From positions 1-16,311 of the forward strand of contig CALEPV010000061.1 in assembly GCA_937910905.1 (NCBI GenBank): a stretch of DNA of 16,311 nt, given 5' to 3'. Under the pieces are notes generated by a model. The model saw only the letters and a list, made by a program, of their open reading frames with translations, was not told where the DNA came from and did not search any database. Both the position numbers and the translations under genes were made by a program. Below, piece after piece: positions 8,901 to 15,686 of this stretch. The stretch is from an uncultured Prevotellaceae bacterium (GTDB lineage: Bacteria; Bacteroidota; Bacteroidia; Bacteroidales; Bacteroidaceae). Within the stretch, counting starts at the first letter, position 1; every line of letters begins with the position of its first letter.

Positions 8901-11636
8901 TCCGTGACGATGCTCAACACTGCTCACCCTGCCACCTCACTGAATCTCAAGCAGTACACCACTCTGTTCGATTTCACCAAGGGTCAGACACGCATTCAGC
9001 CCTATTGGTATTGGCCGGAGTATCCTGAGTTCACGTTCCTGGTAAAGTTCAACAAGGACAAGCCATATGCCAGTCCTGGTGATGTCGAGCTGATTGTCTA
9101 TACTTCCGACCGTCGCTACCGCGTGCTACGTCCCACTCGTTACGACAGCGGACGTAAGTCATACGTCGTGACCTCCTACTTCTATACAGATGCACTGCCT
9201 ATCAGTGTAAATGTACGTAAGAAGGGCGATACAACGGTTCCGACAGCCCACAAGCCTTATGTGGAGTATGTACTTGACCCGTCGGGATACGTTTATGAAG
9301 GTGTACCGAGCAACCGTTTGGAAGGTGTCACGGCCACTATCTACTATCGTGCCGATGCAAGCAGTCCAGCCAGCCTGTGGGATGCTACACTCTACGACCA
9401 GGAGAACCCGCTGCTCACAGATGAATACGGTATGTATGCATGGGATGTGCCCGAAGGCGAGTGGCAGATACGCTTTGAGAAGGAAGGCTACGAGACAACC
9501 TCGTCGGAGTGGCTGCCCGTGCCTCCGCCTCAGCTGAACATCAATATACCTATGACCCAGTCGACAGCACCAAAGGTGAAGAGCGCCAAGGCCGACAAAG
9601 ACGGTGTGGAGATTGAGTTCGACAAGTATATGCTCACCGAGAGCCTCACCGATAACATCCTCGTGAGCAATGCAGGAGTCGTAGTACCTGGAACGCTGGT
9701 ATGGCTCAATGCAGAAGGCCGCGACGAGGACGACGACAATCAGGAACGCTATGCTTCGCGTGTACGCTATGTCTTTGATGAAGAAAACACCAAGGGTAGT
9801 GTGGATGTGATTGTAACCACCAGCGTGAAGAGCTACGCTGGCCTGGAGCTGGTTGAAACCTACAATCAGAACCTGCTTTTCATCGTGCCTGTCAAGTCCA
9901 TCTCTGTTGAGGAACTTATCGCCGTGTCATGCGATGACACTCGTCAGCTCACCATTGAGGCCATACCACAGGCTGCAGCTGCTGGCAAGACTTTGCACGT
10001 CACCGTGCCTTCGTCCATGATTGTGACACTCGTTGAAGGTGCCGCCGGCATCAAAGCTGAACGTCTGGCCAAGGCTCCGGCTCTTGAGGACGAGCGTTCA
10101 TATAGCTTCGTGCTCGACGGCGAGGGACGTACCACACTGACACTCATAGCCGATGTACCAGGCTCTACAGCCCTGCAGTTCAGCATCGACGACTCCAACG
10201 TCAAGGCACAGACCATGGTTACGGTGACCGAGAAAGAACTGAACAGTTACAAGCCCCAGGCTTCGCGCAATACGGGTGCTTCCGTCTACCGTGACACACG
10301 TATCAGCCTAAGCTATCCTGATGAGGAGATAGAGGCCAACACCGTCAAGTTCTACTACACCATGAGCACAGATGGTACCGAGCCCGAAGATCCTACTACA
10401 GAGAGTAGTCAGTACACAGAACCCTTCGTCATCAATGCCGACAAGGTCATCATCAAGGCCATAGCACAGGTGGATGGTTTCAGTGCCAGCAAAGTGGCTA
10501 CATTCGAGTACAACATTCAGAAGAGCAATATGTCTATGAGCTTGGCTGAAGGCTGGACTTGGGTGTCACACAATCTGTCCGACAATATCAATGTGAACGC
10601 TATCTCCGACAAGGTGCAGGAAATCAAGAGCCAGACAAAGAGTGTGATACGCGACCCGATGTTCGGCCTCTTCGGTAACCTGCGTGAACTCACACCTGCC
10701 GAGGCCTACAAGGTCCGCAGCACGGAGACCATCGATGTGCCATTCCATGCCGATGCCTACAATGCATCTAAGCTGGCCATCAGCCTGTCGAGCGGCTGGA
10801 ACTGGGTAGGCTATCCCAACTATCAGGAGATGACCCTCAACGAGGCACTCAGCTATCTCGTGGCAACCGAAGGTGACAACATCATCGGCCAGCGTGGTTC
10901 TGCTGATTTCATTGATGGGGAATGGATAGGCGATCTGGAAACCATGAAACCAGGCGAGGGCTATCTGCTCAATGTTGCTAACGCCACTAATCTGCGTTAC
11001 AACACCGACATCGTATCGCACGCTCCCGCTCTGCGCCATGGACGTCTGAATATCAATCAGGCACCTTGGAGCGTCAACGAACATGCATATCCTGATGTGA
11101 TGGCCATGCGCGCACAGCTGTATCAGGATGACATTCTTGCAGAAGATGATGCCTACACCGTAGCTGCTTTCTGTGGCACCGAGTGCCGAGGCATAGGACA
11201 ATATGTGAAGGGTGTGATTTTCATGAATGTACACGGTCAGGGTACAGAGAACATCACCTTCATGGCTGCCAACAATGCTACAGATGCTATCCTTGGCATA
11301 GAAGAGTCACAGACGTTCATAGCCAATGTCGTTGGCACCTATCGTGAGCCTGTGGCACTGCATTTGGCTGCTGAGTCAGATGGCATAAGCCAGCAGTACT
11401 CTCAGCTCGGCGTATGGCCGGCAGCAGCAACCACCGAGGTCAATGTGAGTCTTGGTGGTCAGGCCATAGACCGTCTGACGCTGACCAGCACCGATGGCCG
11501 TACAGTATATACTGCTACGCCTGCCACCACTCAGGCTACAATCAATGTCAGCACACTGCCTGCAGGCATATACATCGTGGCTGCCAAGAGCGGAAGCGAA
11601 TACTTCTACAAGAAGATAATGAAAGTGAACCAGTAA
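5958..11636 (+). CDS. Giant mosaic surface adhesin with BspA-type LRR, Ig-like domains and T9SS type A tail
   Basis: 1892 residues. The start at 5958 gives a signal peptide (residues 1-19, ending TALFA before Q20) and lies 13 bases after the previous stop. Modules in order: a divergent InlB-type bacterial repeat (about 39-117, GYEFKEW); a BspA-type leucine-rich repeat region (about 150-285, with LTEISLPASIKTIERDAF and a terminal YVPYESLGLY); a carboxypeptidase-regulatory-like domain (about 463-553, GRVTD...DDNGAYTV); a long Ig-like region; a second beta domain (about 1110-1200, with DPSGYVYEGVPSNRLEGVTA); an SbsA Ig-like domain (about 1203-1310); a chitobiase/hexosaminidase C-terminal-like domain (about 1430-1520, FYYTMSTDGTEPE); a region with GWTWVSHNL and GWNWVGYP (about 1524-1675); a VAAFCGTECRG domain (about 1711-1805) shared with the next gene; and a C-terminal T9SS type A sorting domain (about 1827-1892, LPAGIYIVA...YKKIMKV). 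Adhesion at the cell surface is inferred, and no catalytic motif is seen. Cys13 in the signal peptide follows Leu, not Gly, Ala or Ser, so this is not a lipobox. Confidence 0.93.
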   Translation: MRKLFSLMLLLLCHTALFAQYGGADGTFDPENPANPEPVGVRYGLTVKSESTSGGTTNVTYGSLAAGESIHLYAYPSTGYEFKEWRQDERVLTASQDFDYTMPAQDVVLTAVFKFNPQSPGNPGANDWDGSNGILIVDDFQTGSLADAIYYATDGNTGSVQTLIVSGNISNADLGALKAFTSIKVIDLSRAYGSTAVPAYTFEGNSTLTEISLPASIKTIERDAFYCCYALTTLNCYATVPPVIDYSVFKGVSSDFVVYVPYESLGLYQNAAVWKTMNVQPLGTKVYQLEVDLPADYTDGRYDNMYIELANDLSGQTMSYLITPNVQAYTFKNLRPDTKWTAYVKNADGQSLGSISNIVMGESDQRVQFASLLTPQTITAKVLDPAGNDITTQVTLTWLNANGAYMGKGASINNVLPIDGASVTLRVALSDELAMDYQQPTDVNHTVQSSGNNITVSLVPISKIAITGRVTDVASNEGIANASVVIGQTIEGRYTKNFSVKTDDNGAYTVTGAYNAATTITVSINDYTSGTAQFDALSLNNGVADCGTIQLKSLKSETNTTIRTQFTYTLSAESGQQGATEDFADTLNVVYTIFNQTRMMHQVTEFVTKGREIVITEEVGQGDLLYIIAMSKNGAFEPLPATCSVGNDYKANATFNITQAGQISASYTNTDASAATAILYDASGKFVSGQEYVDKKTLFTDLGDGYYTVVSMSRSKLFNSIYDLAKYADAGLVEGEDYVTQRVYVKKGDIVGVRNAYVPYLDESKFAFLSTNTSFSINKTLATVGTNLTLTTLLDFQERYVKDVSNVKLVIDLAGSKLVAGSVMAGSAVCDYESSDRQVVIPISNLADRVRLCVKSNISGDYVPTASVQFYYGDQLMTKPVGQVSFTLEELGLSVPATISSTTLPVSGSAPARSQIWIYDDNELIGMTMALSTGSWSQNCELLEPANPSEHHIYAVVKNGNEETQTVTRTVSYAEEAVSVESVTMLNTAHPATSLNLKQYTTLFDFTKGQTRIQPYWYWPEYPEFTFLVKFNKDKPYASPGDVELIVYTSDRRYRVLRPTRYDSGRKSYVVTSYFYTDALPISVNVRKKGDTTVPTAHKPYVEYVLDPSGYVYEGVPSNRLEGVTATIYYRADASSPASLWDATLYDQENPLLTDEYGMYAWDVPEGEWQIRFEKEGYETTSSEWLPVPPPQLNINIPMTQSTAPKVKSAKADKDGVEIEFDKYMLTESLTDNILVSNAGVVVPGTLVWLNAEGRDEDDDNQERYASRVRYVFDEENTKGSVDVIVTTSVKSYAGLELVETYNQNLLFIVPVKSISVEELIAVSCDDTRQLTIEAIPQAAAAGKTLHVTVPSSMIVTLVEGAAGIKAERLAKAPALEDERSYSFVLDGEGRTTLTLIADVPGSTALQFSIDDSNVKAQTMVTVTEKELNSYKPQASRNTGASVYRDTRISLSYPDEEIEANTVKFYYTMSTDGTEPEDPTTESSQYTEPFVINADKVIIKAIAQVDGFSASKVATFEYNIQKSNMSMSLAEGWTWVSHNLSDNINVNAISDKVQEIKSQTKSVIRDPMFGLFGNLRELTPAEAYKVRSTETIDVPFHADAYNASKLAISLSSGWNWVGYPNYQEMTLNEALSYLVATEGDNIIGQRGSADFIDGEWIGDLETMKPGEGYLLNVANATNLRYNTDIVSHAPALRHGRLNINQAPWSVNEHAYPDVMAMRAQLYQDDILAEDDAYTVAAFCGTECRGIGQYVKGVIFMNVHGQGTENITFMAANNATDAILGIEESQTFIANVVGTYREPVALHLAAESDGISQQYSQLGVWPAAATTEVNVSLGGQAIDRLTLTSTDGRTVYTATPATTQATINVSTLPAGIYIVAAKSGSEYFYKKIMKVNQ

Positions 11637-11655
11637 CCGAAAATGAATCACTAAT

Positions 11656-12270
11656 ATGAAGAAGATTCTATTTTCCCTACTTACCATCCTCCTGCCGCTC
11701 GGGCTCCGAGCGCAGGAGGCACACTGGACTGCCAATACAGCAACATATTACACCATGACCGTATGGGCCATCGTCGAGCTGGAGGGCAATGAGCTGACGA
11801 CCACTGCCCAGCTGTCAAACATCGAGGTGGCAGCCTTCTGCGGCGACGAGTGCCGCGGTGTTGTGCAGGGGGCAGAGTTCCAAACAGCAGGTGCACACAA
11901 AGTCTTGCAACTGACCATACATAGCAATACCGCGACAGGCGAAACAATCTCCTTCAAAGCTTATCTCAAGAATAGCGGTGAAGAGGAGAGTATCAAGTCT
12001 ACGGCCATCACATTCGAGGACAATGCCACTATAGGAATGCCCAGCAATCCTATAGTGCTGAAAATAAAACCTCCATATACGCTTGGAGATGTGAATGGGG
12101 ACGACAAAATCAATGTGAGCGATGCATCAGCCATCGTTGACTACGTGCTGAACCCCGCTTCAGTAACCATAAATCTAGATGCGGCCGACGTTACAGGCGA
12201 TAGTAAGGTGAATGTGAGCGATGCATCTAAGATTGTGGACTATGTATTGGGCAATGCCACGCTGGAATAA
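11656..12270 (+). CDS. Small secreted protein: VAAFCGxECRG beta domain plus C-terminal dockerin
   Basis: 204 residues. The signal peptide covers residues 1-19 (ending LGLRA before Q20), and the gene begins 19 bases after its neighbour's stop. The mature N-terminal domain (about 24-138) carries IEVAAFCGDECRG with Cys62 and Cys66 and is homologous in pattern to the C-terminal region of the preceding giant protein (CGTEC, Cys1739/Cys1743). The C-terminus is a two-repeat type I dockerin-like module. Loop 1 is D145-x-N147-x-D149-x-x-x-N153-x-x-D156, and loop 2 is D178-x-T180-x-D182-x-x-x-N186-x-x-D189. Their helices SDASAIVDYVL and SDASKIVDYVL differ at one residue. In most dockerins loop position 9 is Asp; here it is Asn in both loops. 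There is no T9SS-like tail, unlike all the neighbours. An inferred possibility is that it leaves the cell and docks onto a cohesin-like module of a neighbouring protein. No enzyme activity is suggested. Confidence 0.93.
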   Translation: MKKILFSLLTILLPLGLRAQEAHWTANTATYYTMTVWAIVELEGNELTTTAQLSNIEVAAFCGDECRGVVQGAEFQTAGAHKVLQLTIHSNTATGETISFKAYLKNSGEEESIKSTAITFEDNATIGMPSNPIVLKIKPPYTLGDVNGDDKINVSDASAIVDYVLNPASVTINLDAADVTGDSKVNVSDASKIVDYVLGNATLE

Positions 12271-12303
12271 CATTAACTAATAACCAATAATCAAAGTAAG
12301 TAA

Positions 12304-15300
12304 ATGATGAAACGACTACTTATCTTCTTTTCTGCGTTGTGTGCTGTGTTTATGGCACACGCAGAGACAGGAAGCTTAGTGCTTGAAGAATCGCTGAGCA
12401 TTAGGCCAGGCGAGCAGAAAGAGCTGAAGATTCTTCTGAACAATGTCAACATCTCGTCGGCAGCACAGGCAACTGTAGTGTTGCCCGAAGGACTGTCTTT
12501 CGTTAAGATGGATTGGGATGGTGAGGAAGTATGGGCTATCCCATCAGCACGTTCTGAGAGTGCATATTCAGACGCGACAATGGGGGCTGATGGATCTATT
12601 ACATTTGCTTTTCTCGCAACTGCCGTCAGAAATCGAATTCAAGTAGTAGGAGATGACCCCCTACTTCTAACAATGACAATTAAAGCTGCTGATACCGCGC
12701 CAATAGGAATAGCAAAAATAAAGCTGAACGATGTTGCAGTATCTTATCCTGCAGGTAGTGCATCTGCAAATGAGGACTACAATGCGCAGTTTGACATCAA
12801 CATCTATCAGACTTACAATGTGGCGGTTGCTACCGACGATGCAGCCAAGGGCACTGTAGCTGGCGGCAAGGCAGAAGCAATGTCGGGCACATCGATTACC
12901 GTAACGGCTACTCCTAACACAGGCTATGACTTCGTGGCTTGGACAGAAGATGATGCTGTGGTATCGACGGATGCTGCGTACACCTTCACACCAACCAAGA
13001 GCGTTGCTCTCACTGCCACCTTTGCGCCTCACATTTATCAGGCAACCTTCAAAAGCGAAGGAGTGGCAGACGTGGTAAAAGACATCGCTTTCGGCACAGC
13101 TTTGACTGATCAAGCACCTACACCTGGCGAGAAGACTGGCTACTCCTTCTCTGCATGGGATCCGGCTCTACCAGAGACGATGCCTGCAGAGGACAAGACC
13201 TTCACGGCCCAGTACACCATCAACCAGTACAAGATGACCTTCAAGCTATACGATGGCGCCGACGACATAGTTATCACTCAGGACTATGCCACCGCTCTGA
13301 CTGCTCCGACACCGACTCGTACCGGTTATACTTTCGACGACTGGGACGCTACGGTTCCGACTACTATACCTGCAGCCGATCAGACCTTCACCGCTCAGTG
13401 GACCATCAACCAGTATACCATGACCTTTGTGAAGGACAATGGTGAGACAGATGTTGTGAAGACACAGGATTATGCAACAGCGCTGACAGCTCCCGACAAC
13501 CCAGAACGTTTAGGTTACACCTTCACTGGCTGGACGCCAGAGGTGCCGGCTAGCATTCCTGCTGCTGATGCAACCTACACGGCACAGTGGACACTCAACA
13601 CTTACGCTATCACATACAATCTTGATGGCGGTGCACTGGCAGATGGTGTGAGCAATCCTGAAAGCTATACTGTAGAGAGCGATGACATCACACTCAACAA
13701 CCCAACCAAGGTGGGATACACCTTCGCTGGCTGGACAGGTACAGACCTCACAGCAGCCACTACAGATGTGACAATCCTTCAGGGCAGCGTTGCCGACCGT
13801 GATTACACCGCCACCTGGACCATCAACAAGCACACAGCCACCTTCTACGACGAGGACGGTGTCACACTGCTGAGCACGATAGACGATATCGAATATGACA
13901 CGCCACTGAAGGACATTTATATTCCTGCAGACAAGGTCGTAGACGGCAACACTCTGCCATTCGTAGGATGGAATCCAGAGATTACCGATGAGACCACAAT
14001 GCCCGATGAGGATGTATTCTACACAGCCATCTTCGGTGGCACATTCGAACTCAGATATATCATCGACGGCGAGGTAATCTCCACGGAGAGTATTGACTTT
14101 GGCCAGACGCTGGAGCTCATAGATACCACCCCCGCAAAGGAAGGATATACCTTCAGCGGATGGAGCCCAACACTTCCCGAGACCATGCCTGCTCACGATG
14201 TGGAGCTCGTTGCACAGTGGACCATCAATCGGTACACCGTCACATTCAAGGATGCCGATGGCGGAATTGTCTATAGCCAGGAGCAAGACTACGCAACACC
14301 TATCGTCAAGCCTGCTGCACCTGAACTTGACGGACGGACATTCTCCAGCTGGGGCAATGTAGACGCAACCGTACCCGCCCACAACGTGACCTACACCGGC
14401 ATCTACACCAACAACATCTACAGGCTTATCTATATGCTCGAGGATGACTACTTCAAGTACGAGAAAGTGCCGTACAGCACAGTCATCACACCTCTGCAAG
14501 TTCCAGAGAAGGAGGGATACACCTTCGGCGGCTGGGAAGGTATGCCTGCTACTATGCCGAGCCACGACGTTGTGGTCAATGGTTACTATATCGCAAGACA
14601 ATACACCGTGACATTCAAGATTGACGATGAGGTAATAGCCACCACCACTCTGGGTTACGGCGAAACCATCGAAGCACCTGAAGCTCCTGAGAAGGAAGGC
14701 TACACCTTCGACGGATGGAGCGAGCTGCCCGCCACTATGCCAAGTAGCGATGTGGAGGTGATAGGTACCTACACAGCCCGTCAGTACACCGTCACCTTCC
14801 AGATTGGCGATGAAGTGATAGCTACTGCAACACTAGACTATGGCACAGAAATCGTCCAACCCGAAGCCCCCGAGAAGGAAGGATACACCTTTGCAGGTTG
14901 GGACAGCGTAGACGCCACCGTCCCTGCCCACGATGTGACCTACACAGGAACCTACAACATCAACAGCTACACAATACGCTACTATGTGGGTGAAGAGCTC
15001 ATCGCTGAGGATGAAGTCGAGTACGGAGCTACCATTACCCTGCGCGAATATGTGCCTGTCGACCCCCGCTATTCCTTCAATGGATGGGAAGGCGAGACGT
15101 ATGAGACCATGCCCGCTCACGATATCGAATACCATGCAACTCTGGTAGACGCTATCACAAGCATCCTGGGCAATGCAAACGCTGATGTATGGACACTCAA
15201 TGGCGTACTCATCAAGAAGAACGTTCCTGCAGCAAACCTACGCAGCAGTTTGCCACAAGGCACATACATCATCAATGGTAAGAAAATCAACGTGAAGTAA
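12304..15300 (+). CDS. Secreted protein with cohesin-like N-terminus and eleven InlB/Flg_new-type repeats
   Basis: 998 residues. The signal peptide covers residues 1-20 (ending VFMAHA before E21). A second ATG at 12307 is an equally possible start. The leader is 33 bases, AT-rich and without a Shine-Dalgarno. Residues about 24-165 form a cohesin-like beta-sandwich (SIRPGEQKELKILL...VVLPEGLSF). Residues about 170-241 are one divergent bacterial repeat (GYDFVAW). Residues about 243-946 are eleven tandem InlB/Flg_new repeats of 59-76 residues, with the motif YT.TF...GYTF.GW....TMPA.D....A.W. The tail (about 949-998) ends GTYIINGKKINVK, matching the tails of genes 1 and 2. These repeats are beta-grasp-like spacers found in Listeria and Bacteroidales surface proteins. 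A long stalk or adhesin holding the cohesin-like domain away from the cell is an inference. The last gene of the probable operon. Confidence 0.94.
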   Translation: MMKRLLIFFSALCAVFMAHAETGSLVLEESLSIRPGEQKELKILLNNVNISSAAQATVVLPEGLSFVKMDWDGEEVWAIPSARSESAYSDATMGADGSITFAFLATAVRNRIQVVGDDPLLLTMTIKAADTAPIGIAKIKLNDVAVSYPAGSASANEDYNAQFDINIYQTYNVAVATDDAAKGTVAGGKAEAMSGTSITVTATPNTGYDFVAWTEDDAVVSTDAAYTFTPTKSVALTATFAPHIYQATFKSEGVADVVKDIAFGTALTDQAPTPGEKTGYSFSAWDPALPETMPAEDKTFTAQYTINQYKMTFKLYDGADDIVITQDYATALTAPTPTRTGYTFDDWDATVPTTIPAADQTFTAQWTINQYTMTFVKDNGETDVVKTQDYATALTAPDNPERLGYTFTGWTPEVPASIPAADATYTAQWTLNTYAITYNLDGGALADGVSNPESYTVESDDITLNNPTKVGYTFAGWTGTDLTAATTDVTILQGSVADRDYTATWTINKHTATFYDEDGVTLLSTIDDIEYDTPLKDIYIPADKVVDGNTLPFVGWNPEITDETTMPDEDVFYTAIFGGTFELRYIIDGEVISTESIDFGQTLELIDTTPAKEGYTFSGWSPTLPETMPAHDVELVAQWTINRYTVTFKDADGGIVYSQEQDYATPIVKPAAPELDGRTFSSWGNVDATVPAHNVTYTGIYTNNIYRLIYMLEDDYFKYEKVPYSTVITPLQVPEKEGYTFGGWEGMPATMPSHDVVVNGYYIARQYTVTFKIDDEVIATTTLGYGETIEAPEAPEKEGYTFDGWSELPATMPSSDVEVIGTYTARQYTVTFQIGDEVIATATLDYGTEIVQPEAPEKEGYTFAGWDSVDATVPAHDVTYTGTYNINSYTIRYYVGEELIAEDEVEYGATITLREYVPVDPRYSFNGWEGETYETMPAHDIEYHATLVDAITSILGNANADVWTLNGVLIKKNVPAANLRSSLPQGTYIINGKKINVK
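13030..15141 (+). repeat. Eleven tandem InlB/Flg_new-type protein repeats
   Basis: Repeat starts are at about 13030, 13225, 13411, 13600, 13828, 14044, 14230, 14416, 14599, 14782 and 14965, with lengths of 59-76 codons. Repeats 2 and 3 share QDYATALTAP; 9 and 10 share QYTVTF and PEAPEKEGYTF. The copies are diverged at DNA level, unlike the perfect duplication in gene 2, so this is an old array. Confidence 0.9.
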
Positions 15301-15364
15301 TAACGCAATCAGTCAACCTATATCGGCTAATTAACCCAAATCGGCCGTTAGGATTTATGTCTGA

Positions 15365-15396
15365 TTGGTATCCGTTTCGAGCTACATGTAATTTTG
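15365..15396 (+). promoter_or_regulatory. Candidate Bacteroidetes-type promoter in the intergenic region
   Basis: TAATTTTG at 15389-15396 fits the -7 consensus TAnnTTTG. A TTG at 15365-15367, 21 bases upstream, is an acceptable -33 element. It faces into the inverted repeat and palindrome array, where there is no gene on this strand, so any transcript would be non-coding. A motif this short can arise by chance in AT-rich DNA. Confidence 0.35.
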
Positions 15397-15404
15397 GGCA
15401 ATAT

Positions 15405-15422
15405 AATATCACTAATATCACT
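15405..15422. repeat. Tandem 9-bp repeat AATATCACT x2
   Basis: Two perfect copies sit at 15405-15413 and 15414-15422. The first lies in the left arm of the inverted repeat, so AATATCAC also recurs inverted as GTGATATT at 15491-15498. They could be protein-binding sites just downstream of the candidate promoter. Confidence 0.7.
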
Positions 15423-15460
15423 AACCCGCGTATTAAACTGATTATCAACCAGATCATTAA

Positions 15461-15481
15461 GTGCAAATGGGCGTGCAAATG
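15461..15481. repeat. Direct repeat GTGCAAATG x2, 12-bp pitch
   Basis: Copies are at 15461-15469 and 15473-15481, inside the spacer of the long inverted repeat. Both are exact and short; function unknown. Confidence 0.6.
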
Positions 15482-15540
15482 AGTGTAAAAGTGATATTAT
15501 TTGGCCCAAAACGGCAAAAGTTCGATTCAAAAGTGTGCTT

Positions 15541-15686
15541 ATCATCGCGTTGATGAGTGCTCTGCACCGCGGTGTCGAGCTCGTTGCACCGCGGTGTCAA
15601 GGTTGTTGCACCGCGGTGTCGAGATCGATGCACCGCGGTGCACGATGTTCAACAGCACGCTGTTCTGCGTTCAACAGCGTGCTGTT
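15541..15686. repeat. Seven-unit palindrome array on an exact 22-bp pitch
   Basis: Palindrome centres fall at 15547.5, 15569.5, 15591.5, 15613.5, 15635.5, 15657.5 and 15679.5. Unit 1 is ATCATCGCGTTGAT with one mismatched pair. Units 2-5 are perfect CACCGCGGTG (15565-15574, 15587-15596, 15609-15618, 15631-15640); unit 5 extends to the 14-bp TGCACCGCGGTGCA, and unit 2 has extra GCTC/GAGC pairing at its edges. Units 6 and 7 are AACAGCACGCTGTT (15651-15664) and AACAGCGTGCTGTT (15673-15686), palindromic except at the central two bases. The pitch is conserved while the sequence changes. This is not CRISPR: the gaps between perfect units are only 12 bases and the cores are palindromes. Confidence 0.9.
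15651..15686. terminator. Strong 14-bp hairpin between convergent genes, possible bidirectional terminator
   Basis: AACAGCACGCTGTT and AACAGCGTGCTGTT are exact reverse complements separated by 8 bases (ctgcgttc), giving a perfect 14-bp stem. It starts 21 bases beyond the stop of the minus-strand gene and about 350 bases beyond the stop of the plus-strand operon. Neither side has a proper T-run (TTTAGTGATTT on the plus side), so it is not a canonical intrinsic terminator. Confidence 0.4.

Larger units (their letters stand above)
15391..15511. repeat. Long inverted repeat, 22-bp arms with 2 mismatches
   Basis: The arms are 15392-15413 (starts TTTTGGGCAATA) and 15490-15511 (ends GGCCCAAAA), pairing at 20 of 22 positions across a 77-base unpaired spacer. 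No flanking target-site duplication is visible, so a MITE-like origin is unproven. A long RNA stem or a paired operator are alternatives. Confidence 0.75.

Noticed and set aside
13510..14601. 363-codon minus-strand open frame within gene 5
   Set aside because: Antisense shadow of the InlB-type repeats; its apparent internal repetition mirrors the plus-strand repeats.
15301..15360. Intrinsic terminator just after the five-gene operon
   Set aside because: Only a weak 4-bp TAAC/GTTA pairing and loosely repeated ATCGGC were found, with no G+C-rich stem followed by a T-run.
15541..15686. CRISPR array
   Set aside because: Unit pitch is 22 bp, the conserved cores are 10-14 bp palindromes, and the gaps are too short and partly similar to each other. 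No cas gene is present.
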